Both the position numbers and the translations under genes were made by a program. This document shows, in pieces, positions 6,201-11,107 of a stretch of 11,107 nt of DNA (positions within the stretch are counted from its first letter, which is position 1; each line of letters starts with the position of its first letter). The stretch comes from an uncultured Porphyromonas sp. (lineage in GTDB: Bacteria > Bacteroidota > Bacteroidia > Bacteroidales > Porphyromonadaceae), in NCBI GenBank assembly GCA_900548415.1, contig URKO01000012.1:1-11107 (forward strand). The letters run 5' to 3'. The notes beneath the pieces are model-generated. The model did not search any database. It was not told where the DNA came from and was given only the letters and a program-made list of their open reading frames with translations.

Positions 6201-6511
6201 CTGATATGCCGAAGCTGGGTGACGAGATCCTACGTGCGCTCTACCGAGACACGGCACAGCTTCTCTACTGGGTTAGCCAGCAGAGACCACGTCATCAGTT
6301 AGCACTCATCAATGACTCGATGGTACGCTACTCGCTTGTCACGCTGATGGACATACTCCGTATAGATATGCTTTGGGGTCGCAACCTCTCGGCTGAGTAT
6401 GAGCCGATGCTAAAGCAAGCATTACCCACCTTTGGCGGCTCTCTAGAGGCGCTCAAGGAGGTGACTGCTCAGCAGCTTGATCAGAGACTCTCTGACATAG
6501 TAAATCAGTAA
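3239..6511 (+). CDS. DUF2723 (GT117-like) multi-spanning membrane protein
   Basis: A 1,090-residue protein of the DUF2723 family, typical in length for Bacteroidetes. The family signature is near the N-terminus after a first membrane helix (about 14-30): LWDCPEF (37-43) and VGHPPGAP (52-59), with D39, E42 and H54 as conserved polar residues. Further family-like blocks are SAVESEVYAFSSF (157-169), GVHLLNLL (206-213), TPGQPRERDYAYAGSFYAF (near 610-630) and CFGDNDTFPLWYAQEVEG (near 702-720). Many hydrophobic helices occupy roughly the first 670 residues, followed by a soluble C-terminal part with TPR-like helices around 930-1000. DUF2723 is related to human TMEM260, a protein O-mannosyltransferase classed as GT117, so a role in transferring a sugar from a lipid carrier to exported proteins is plausible here but inferred. 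The ATG lies 29 bases behind a TATCTTTG promoter; gpmA follows after 29 bases. Confidence 0.88.
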   Translation: MQQNWRLYNLLNNVVGWVTFVIAAVVYLMTIGPSASLWDCPEFTLSAFKLEVGHPPGAPIYMLVYNVAAHLAPRPELAGLYTNALSGLLSAGTILLLFWSITHLVRRVLLPGASPCAKQLIPEGVTPVPTLAQTILIMGSGLVGALLYTFTDTFWYSAVESEVYAFSSFLTALVFWLMLKWSDRADNDRSDRWIVLIAYVMGLSIGVHLLNLLCIPAMALIYYFRKHDTLTFKGIVTTLIVSFVLIAVIMFGIMQGVVAFGGTIDRWVVNGLKMPYNSGFYLYLAVLMVVLVGSLTLYQRGERGRSLIISSFILSWCLIGIPYFGGAVWLGVIVTIALAIYLFQNRKVSLQMLHTAQMCMLVIMIGFSSYGVILVRSLAGTPMNQNEPNTALAIKSYINREQYGAIPHLYSATYVARPIAMEEGSPVYAPKVKSNPNEPDEYVKIYSQPKVKYAEDSKMLFPRMYSPQPEHISGYNSWVDRNPDDMSKPSMADNLKYLLRYQVNYMYWRYFGWNFIGRQNDLQGDGGMLKGGVLTGYSFIDQIALGKTKDLPDQLRNNKGRNVYYLLPLLLGFLGIAFQVTRRKKGMQAFWITLVLFFMTGLAIILYINQTPGQPRERDYAYAGSFYAFAIWIGFGVAGLYELLSRAKLKPVLTASIVSVLGLIVPIQMASENWDDHDRSGRVLASDFGYNYLISCDPNAVLLCFGDNDTFPLWYAQEVEGVRTDVKVSNLSYLQSEWYGKHMLRHSYEAQPIPNKYMTPAFFVTNSYALIRPTSAVPMPFDQAMKEATKIVPQRHAQIPTDKVLLPVDSAVVAKQFPQLQGLPMPESMVLSLEGKSAVTRDQLFVLDMLGAAEWQRPIMWVSSAPQNIFANQRQYMSYVGMAQRFNPTIVAGTPYEVDVERLYDLVMHQYRYFNANDPDIYFDENIRRNISYYYRSRVFATLGQALLRQGDTKRAQEVLTKCAEVISPKAVPYDMTDVALADAYYRADMPKLGDEILRALYRDTAQLLYWVSQQRPRHQLALINDSMVRYSLVTLMDILRIDMLWGRNLSAEYEPMLKQALPTFGGSLEALKEVTAQQLDQRLSDIVNQ

Positions 6512-6540
6512 TCATTTAGAAACTCCTTTATCTCACCCTT

Positions 6541-7287
6541 ATGAAAAGACTTGTATTAGTACGCCACGGACAGAGTGCGTGGAATAAGAGTAACCAATTC
6601 ACCGGCTGGACAGACGTTGACCTCACCGAGCAAGGTGTCGAGGAGGCACACGAGGCTGGCCGACAGCTACACAAGGCAGGCTTTCGCTTTGGCAAGGCTT
6701 ACACGTCATATCTCAAGCGTGCCATCAAGACGCTAAACATTATCCTCGATGAGATGGACCTCGACTGGATCCCCGTGGAGAAGTCGTGGCGCCTCAACGA
6801 GAAGCACTACGGCATGCTACAAGGACTGGACAAGTCCGAGACAGCGGCTAAGTATGGCGAGGAGCAGGTGCACATCTGGCGACGTAGTTACGACGTGCCG
6901 CCCGCACCGCTAGACCCGACCGATGAGCGTGCCCCTCAGCACGATCCACGCTATGCTGCGGTCAATCCGGACGAGCTCCCACTCACGGAGTCGCTCAAGG
7001 AGACGGTCGAGCGCATCCTCCCATACTGGGAGAGCAACATTCGTCCCGACCTGGAGCGGTATGGCGAGATCCTCGTCACGGCTCACGGCAATAGCTTGAG
7101 AGGCATCGTCAAGCATCTCAAGGGTATCTCTGACGAAGAGATCCCTGCGCTTAATCTGCCGACGGGCATTCCGTACGTCTTCGAGTTTGACGACAATATG
7201 CAGTTGCAGCGTGACTACTTCCTCGGTGATCCCGAGCAGATAGCTAAGCTACAAGCAGCCGTTGCCAATCAGGGCAAGAGCAAGTAG
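6541..7287 (+). CDS. gpmA: 2,3-bisphosphoglycerate-dependent phosphoglycerate mutase
   Basis: A 248-residue cytoplasmic glycolytic and gluconeogenic enzyme that interconverts 3- and 2-phosphoglycerate through a phosphohistidine. The histidine phosphatase signature [10 protein letters not shown] is at the N-terminus with the phospho-acceptor H9. R60 lies in SYLKRAIKT, the acid residue E87 in [13 protein letters not shown], and the second catalytic histidine H182 in TAHGNSLRG. The insertion [20 protein letters not shown] and the full length match the cofactor-dependent dPGM type rather than short phosphatases of the same superfamily. It sits 29 bases after the DUF2723 gene and 39 before lpdA, with no promoter or terminator visible on either side. 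Translation seems not to rely on a Shine-Dalgarno sequence, as the leader is pyrimidine- and A-rich. Confidence 0.96.
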   Translation: MKRLVLVRHGQSAWNKSNQFTGWTDVDLTEQGVEEAHEAGRQLHKAGFRFGKAYTSYLKRAIKTLNIILDEMDLDWIPVEKSWRLNEKHYGMLQGLDKSETAAKYGEEQVHIWRRSYDVPPAPLDPTDERAPQHDPRYAAVNPDELPLTESLKETVERILPYWESNIRPDLERYGEILVTAHGNSLRGIVKHLKGISDEEIPALNLPTGIPYVFEFDDNMQLQRDYFLGDPEQIAKLQAAVANQGKSK

Positions 7288-7326
7288 ACACGATTCCGTT
7301 CATTTCACTAGATACTCCCAACTATT

Positions 7327-8697
7327 ATGACATACGATCTGATCATCATCGGTGGAGGACCTGCGGGCTACACAGCTGCTGAGCGTGCTGCTCGTGGCGG
7401 ACTGCAGACGCTGCTCATCGAGGAGCGTGCGCTCGGTGGCGTCTGCCTCAACGAAGGGTGCATCCCTACGAAGACGCTCCTGTACTCGGCTAAAGTTTGG
7501 CAGACGGTACAGAGTGCCGCTAAGTATGGCGTCACTTGTACGCCAGAGCAGATAGACCCTGCCAAGGTTATCTCTAGAAAGAACAAAGTCGTGCGCAAGC
7601 TCGTTGCTGGTATTCGTGCACGTATGAAGGATGCTGGCGTGACCGTGGTCACGGAGCATGCAACTGTCACAGCGCACAATAGTGACGACACTTATACAGT
7701 CACGGCAGCTGGTGAGACTTATACGGCTAAGCATCTACTCCTCTGCACGGGCTCAGAGACAGTTATCCCGCCTATCCCAGGTGTCGAGGAGGGGCACTAC
7801 ATTACCCACCGAGAGGCATTAGACAGCAAGGAGCTTCCCGCCTCGATCGTCATCATTGGTGGTGGCGTCATCGGCATGGAGTTCGCAGCTTACTACAACG
7901 AGATGGGCGTTACCGTCTCTGTGGTCGAGATGCTCCCCGAGATCATCAACGGGATGGACAGCGAGCTGGCTGCACTCCTGCGTGAGGAGTACACGAAGCG
8001 TGGTATCAAGTTCTACCTCCAGCACAAGGTGACGCATCTCTATGCCGATGGCGTAGAGGTCGAGTACGAGGGCGAGACCTTTAAGGTAGAGGGCGAGCAA
8101 GTGATGCTCTCCGTGGGGCGTCGTCCTGTGACCAGCTCTTTCGAGGCACTGCTCAGCCAAGGACTCGAGCTAGAGCGTCGAGGCGTTAAGACCGACGAAT
8201 ACCTCCGTACCTCGCTCCCCAATCTCTATGCTGCGGGCGATGTCAATGGACACTCGCTCCTAGCCCATACGGCTGTGCGTGAGGCAGAGGTAGCGGTGGA
8301 CCATATCCTCGGCCGTAAGATCAATCCGATGAGCTACCGTGCCATTCCAGGGGTCGTCTACACGCATCCCGAGATAGCGGGCGTAGGCTTCACCGAAGAC
8401 GCACTAAAGAATGGAGACAAGGTCTATACGAAGCTGATGCTCCCGATGAGCTACTCAGGTCGCTTTGTTGCAGAAAACGAGATGGCTTCAGGATTTTGCA
8501 AAGTACTTGTCAATCCCGAAGGTAAGATACTCGGTGTGCACATGCTAGGCAATCCTTGTAGCGAACTGATCGTCACCGCCGGGCTAGCCATCGAGCGTGG
8601 CATGACAGCGCACGAGCTGAGCGAAATCATCTTCCCGCACCCCTCTGTGGCTGAGATCCTCAAGGAGACGTTGGAGACCTTTCCCCGTACGCACTAG
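7327..8697 (+). CDS. lpdA: Dihydrolipoyl dehydrogenase
   Basis: A 456-residue FAD-dependent disulfide oxidoreductase that reoxidises lipoyl groups with NAD+, the E3 component of 2-oxoacid dehydrogenase complexes and the L protein of glycine cleavage. The FAD-binding motif GGGPAG is at 9-14, the redox-active disulfide C40/C45 in GGVCLNEGCIPTK, the NAD-binding GGGVIG at 178-183, the second FAD motif AAGDVNG at 302-308, and the C-terminal active-site pair H438/E443 in FPHPSVAE. The GCIPTK and HPSVAE forms favour this enzyme over glutathione or mercuric reductase. No gene for an E1, E2, lipoylation or glycine cleavage component lies in the window, so its partner complex is unknown. The panE-type gene starts 6 bases after its stop, suggesting cotranscription and translational coupling. 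Confidence 0.95.
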   Translation: MTYDLIIIGGGPAGYTAAERAARGGLQTLLIEERALGGVCLNEGCIPTKTLLYSAKVWQTVQSAAKYGVTCTPEQIDPAKVISRKNKVVRKLVAGIRARMKDAGVTVVTEHATVTAHNSDDTYTVTAAGETYTAKHLLLCTGSETVIPPIPGVEEGHYITHREALDSKELPASIVIIGGGVIGMEFAAYYNEMGVTVSVVEMLPEIINGMDSELAALLREEYTKRGIKFYLQHKVTHLYADGVEVEYEGETFKVEGEQVMLSVGRRPVTSSFEALLSQGLELERRGVKTDEYLRTSLPNLYAAGDVNGHSLLAHTAVREAEVAVDHILGRKINPMSYRAIPGVVYTHPEIAGVGFTEDALKNGDKVYTKLMLPMSYSGRFVAENEMASGFCKVLVNPEGKILGVHMLGNPCSELIVTAGLAIERGMTAHELSEIIFPHPSVAEILKETLETFPRTH

Positions 8698-8703
8698 TCA
8701 GCC

Positions 8704-9666
8704 ATGAGACCTCCTCATATCGTTATACTAGGCTTAGGAGGCGTCGGCGGATACTTCGGCGGGCTATGGACAAGCTACGCTATGGAGCATCCCGACCAGC
8801 TACGCGTCTCCTACCTCATGCGTCCAGGAGCGCACTACGACCGAGTACGTAGTGAGGGCTTGCGCATCTCTTCGCCTCGTTTGGCAGAGACCGTTGTGCG
8901 TCCTAGCTGCGTCACTTGCGATCCGCAAGAGCTGGCCCCGATAGACTATCTAGTTGTCGTGACCAAGAGCTATGACCTAGCCGACAGCATACGTCCGCTC
9001 CAGCCTTATCTGACCAAAGAGAGTGCTGTCCTGCCCCTGCTCAATGGTCTAGACATCCACGAGCAGCTCCGCACGATGCTCCCCGCAGAGGTCGAGCGCT
9101 GGGCGGGTGTTGCTTATATCACCGCACGGCGCACAGAGCCTGGCGTAGTGGAGAGCCACTCCGACAACGAGCGACTCTACATAGGTTCCCTCGCACGCCC
9201 CATCGGTAGTGAGCGAACGGCTAGTGAAGAGCGACTCCTCAAGATCTCCCAAGCTGCGGACATCGACCTCGTCATCCCCGACGATCCTATGGAGGAAGTG
9301 CGCAAAAAGTACCTCATGCTCTCTAACTCAGCTGCTGCAACAGGCTACTACGACTGCAACGTCGAGGGCTTGCTCGGTGCGCATCGTGCCTTTGTCATCG
9401 GACTCACCGAAGAGCTCTGCCAGCTCTACCGTGCTAAGGGGTGGGGCATCAGCGATGCCGATCCAGTCGCCTCAGCACTTCGTCGCATAGAGCGCATGCC
9501 ACCCGCCACGACCACCTCGATGAATAGCGACCTACGCAACCATCATCAGAGCGAGGTCGAGAGCCTTGTCGGCTATGTGGTTCGTGAGAGTCGTCGCTTA
9601 GGCCTCTCAGCACCACACTACGAAGAGGCTTACGCCGGCATCTTGCAGCGCATCGCGCAGCAGTAA
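8704..9666 (+). CDS. panE: Ketopantoate reductase family protein (PanE/ApbA)
   Basis: A 320-residue protein of the 2-dehydropantoate 2-reductase family, which uses NADPH to make pantoate for pantothenate and coenzyme A. The N-terminal Rossmann motif GLGGVGGYFGG has G10, G12 and G15; K88 in VVTKSYD and N114 in PLLNGLD match conserved cofactor and substrate positions. In the C-terminal helical domain the likely catalytic lysine is K202 in RKKYLMLSNSAAATGYYD, and the conserved acid is E284 in HHQSEVESLVGYVV, after the usual T/S-S-M motif. Family paralogues act on other 2-oxo acids, and no other pantothenate gene is nearby, so the exact substrate is less certain than the fold. It begins 6 bases after lpdA and ends 5 bases before a long hairpin. 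Confidence 0.85.
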   Translation: MRPPHIVILGLGGVGGYFGGLWTSYAMEHPDQLRVSYLMRPGAHYDRVRSEGLRISSPRLAETVVRPSCVTCDPQELAPIDYLVVVTKSYDLADSIRPLQPYLTKESAVLPLLNGLDIHEQLRTMLPAEVERWAGVAYITARRTEPGVVESHSDNERLYIGSLARPIGSERTASEERLLKISQAADIDLVIPDDPMEEVRKKYLMLSNSAAATGYYDCNVEGLLGAHRAFVIGLTEELCQLYRAKGWGISDADPVASALRRIERMPPATTTSMNSDLRNHHQSEVESLVGYVVRESRRLGLSAPHYEEAYAGILQRIAQQ

Positions 9667-9671
9667 TCATC

Positions 9672-9716
9672 AGCGTCTCGGAGCTGTCGGATCTCGTCTG
9701 ACTACTCCGAGACGCT
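9672..9716 (+). terminator. Long hairpin closing the operon, without a T-run
   Basis: AGCGTCTCGGAG (9672-9683) and CTCCGAGACGCT (9705-9716) form a perfect 12-bp stem. Inside, after a 2x2 internal loop, GTCGGA (9686-9691) pairs with TCTGAC (9697-9702) including one G-U pair, closing on a 5-base loop. The structure begins five bases after the panE-type stop codon. The following bases are TTGCTCTAAT, not a T-run, so it may be a processing or stabilising hairpin, or a terminator that does not need a U-tract. Confidence 0.55.
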
Positions 9717-9718
9717 TG

Positions 9719-9767
9719 CTCTAATATCTAACCTCTAATCTCTAACATCTAATTTCTAATCTCTAAT
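9719..9767 (+). repeat. Phased heptamer array YTCTAAY, third site
   Basis: Seven uninterrupted 7-base units: CTCTAAT, ATCTAAC, CTCTAAT, CTCTAAC, ATCTAAT, TTCTAAT, CTCTAAT. Only five C residues separate the last unit from the ATG at 9773. Unlike the other two sites there is no TATCTTTG box after the array, so it would form most of the leader or the immediate upstream region of the next gene. Confidence 0.9.
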
Positions 9768-9772
9768 CCCCC

Positions 9773-11107
9773 ATGAAGCGTCTACTCGTCCTCTTCGTTA
9801 GTCTCCTCACACTGCCACTCTTTATGGCCCAAGGTCAGGAGCTAGACTCGCTCGCGCAAGCCTTTCGTACGAAGCCCTCTGTAGCTACCGCCACGCAGCT
9901 CGTGGAGCAGGCTACAAAGCGAGGACGCAGTGACCTAGCCGTCTCGGCTTATGAGTACCTCGCTCATCAAAATGCTAAGTACCTGCCCGCTCTCTGGGAG
10001 AGCTACCTCCGAGAGCTGCGACTAGACGAGCTGTCCGCTTCATTAGAGAAGCAGAGCAAAGCGCGCAAGGCGCATCACGCCACCGACCTCTACGCTGAGC
10101 GACTGCATGCGTTGCGCCGGCTCATGGGAAACGTCCTTTGGCTAGAAGTGGCCGACACCGTCACCATTGCACGAGAGCAGTTAGCCAACTACCTCAATGG
10201 ACAAGGCGTCAAAGTCTTCTCCTGCGACAGCCTAGGACTAGGCTTCCTCACCGAGCGAAGCGATCGATACATCAGACCGCTCCGAGAGCGTCCCGAGGCA
10301 CCCGTGCGTCTCGTCTATGGCGATCTCCTAGCCAATCAGCCGATCCCCACAACCCTCCAAGCGGATGCTACGATTATTACCGCCATCCCAGACAGCCTAG
10401 AGGCGCCCTCTTACCCCTCGCTAGCTCCTGACGGTATCACGCTCTACTTCTCAGCTGTTAGCCAGCACGGACTGGGCGGACGAGACCTCTACATGACCCG
10501 CCAGACCGCTTCGGGAGGCTACTTGCAACCAGTGCCACTGGGACTCCCGTACAACAGCATGGGCGATGACTTGCTCCTGGCTTTCAATGCTGAGCGTCAT
10601 CTCGGCTACCTCGTCTCCGACCGCTATGCTCCTCACGGCATGGTCACCGTCTACCGCTTTGTCTACAATGATGGCGAGGTAACGGAGGTTCCCTCCAACG
10701 ATGCCGCCCTCCTGCGTCAGTACGCTATGCTGCGTCCTTATCGTATCACGCAGCGGGCAGATGTAGACTACACTGCCTTGCTGAGCCAGCAAACTGCCGC
10801 ACAGCCTGCCCACAGCAGCGCCTCTCATGGAGCCTTCGTCGTGGCACCGGATCTGATCTACACGAGTCGCGAGCAGTTTCACTCCGCCGAGGCTGCAGCC
10901 CTCTACGATCAGTATCTGAGTCAGCAGAAGCAGCTCACCGAGCAGGAGCAGACACTGGCTCGCCTCCGCACAGCCTATCACCAGCATAGCGGTAGCGATG
11001 CCGACCTGACCGAGATGATCCTACAGCTCGAGCGTCAAATCCCCGCAGCACGCAAGGCATTGCGTGCACTTGCTCAGGAGATACGACAGCTTGAGCACCC
11101 GCATCGC
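9773..11107 (+). CDS. Exported protein with PD40-like motifs and coiled coil, 3' end beyond window
   Basis: The frame runs open for 445 codons from this ATG to the window edge without a stop, so the C-terminus is missing. Residues 1-22 look like a Sec signal peptide (MKRLLVLFVSLLTLPLF, then AQG); there is no lipobox cysteine. Residues about 25-130 are helical and TPR-like by appearance. Around 212-241 is a PD40/WD40-like beta-propeller blade (SYPSLAPDGITLYFS then GLGGRDLYM), and 255-285 resembles a second one (LPYNSMGDDLLLAF then GYLVSDR). Residues about 373-445 are rich in Q, E, L and A in a coiled-coil pattern. PD40 motifs occur in many Bacteroidetes envelope proteins, some tied to OmpA-like or secretion components, but I do not recognise this protein and assign no function. 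It follows the panE-type gene by 106 bases with a hairpin and heptamer array between, so it is probably a separate unit. Confidence 0.8.
   Translation, partial: MKRLLVLFVSLLTLPLFMAQGQELDSLAQAFRTKPSVATATQLVEQATKRGRSDLAVSAYEYLAHQNAKYLPALWESYLRELRLDELSASLEKQSKARKAHHATDLYAERLHALRRLMGNVLWLEVADTVTIAREQLANYLNGQGVKVFSCDSLGLGFLTERSDRYIRPLRERPEAPVRLVYGDLLANQPIPTTLQADATIITAIPDSLEAPSYPSLAPDGITLYFSAVSQHGLGGRDLYMTRQTASGGYLQPVPLGLPYNSMGDDLLLAFNAERHLGYLVSDRYAPHGMVTVYRFVYNDGEVTEVPSNDAALLRQYAMLRPYRITQRADVDYTALLSQQTAAQPAHSSASHGAFVVAPDLIYTSREQFHSAEAAALYDQYLSQQKQLTEQEQTLARLRTAYHQHSGSDADLTEMILQLERQIPAARKALRALAQEIRQLEHPHR

Noticed and set aside
9719..9767. Telomere-like repeat or chromosome end
   Set aside because: CCCTAAT-like units only superficially resemble telomeric repeats; arrays are short, degenerate, internal and flanked by ordinary genes on both sides.
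10451..10987. A 178-codon minus-strand open frame opposite the PD40 gene
   Set aside because: The plus-strand frame is open for the whole 445 codons, has a signal peptide and PD40 motifs; the minus frame shows no such features.

Overview
The window looks like chromosome of a Bacteroidales bacterium, most likely a Porphyromonas of moderate G+C such as the P. asaccharolytica/P. uenonis group (inference from style, not a database match). Support: two intergenic promoters carry the Bacteroidetes -7 box TAnnTTTG in the form TTCGTATCTTTG; start codons are preceded by A/T-rich leaders without clear Shine-Dalgarno sequences; and there is a Bacteroidetes-type DUF2723 protein of about 1,090 residues.

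Layout, left to right. (1) 1-1040: an IS30-family insertion sequence, transposase on the minus strand with an intact DD(33)E triad. (2) 988-1327: a gene-free, highly structured stretch with an intrinsic terminator, two further strong hairpins, a heptamer array and a promoter. (3) 1328-3074: two closely spaced membrane transporter genes, a LysE-type exporter and a UPF0324/YeiH-type permease. (4) 3071-3209: an unusual control region made of two heptamer arrays in opposite orientation, a nonamer repeat between them, and a promoter. (5) 3239-9666: four same-strand genes with gaps of 29, 39 and 6 bases: a DUF2723 (GT117-like) membrane protein, phosphoglycerate mutase gpmA, dihydrolipoyl dehydrogenase lpdA and a PanE-type ketopantoate reductase. 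They are probably one transcription unit, closed by a long hairpin at 9672-9716. (6) 9719-11107: a third heptamer array and then an exported protein with PD40-like beta-propeller motifs and a C-terminal coiled coil, still open at the window edge.

The genes themselves are mostly ordinary housekeeping and transport. The striking material is between them: a degenerate 7-bp repeat, YTCTAAY (complement RTTAGAR), in uninterrupted or nearly uninterrupted phase at three intergenic sites. At two sites it ends exactly four bases before a TATCTTTG promoter box, where a -33 element would be expected; at one site it also occurs inverted, starting on the stop codon of the upstream gene; at the third it runs to within five bases of a start codon. 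A second possibility of interest is a short antisense RNA over the transposase start, from a promoter-like box inside the IS to the terminator next to it.
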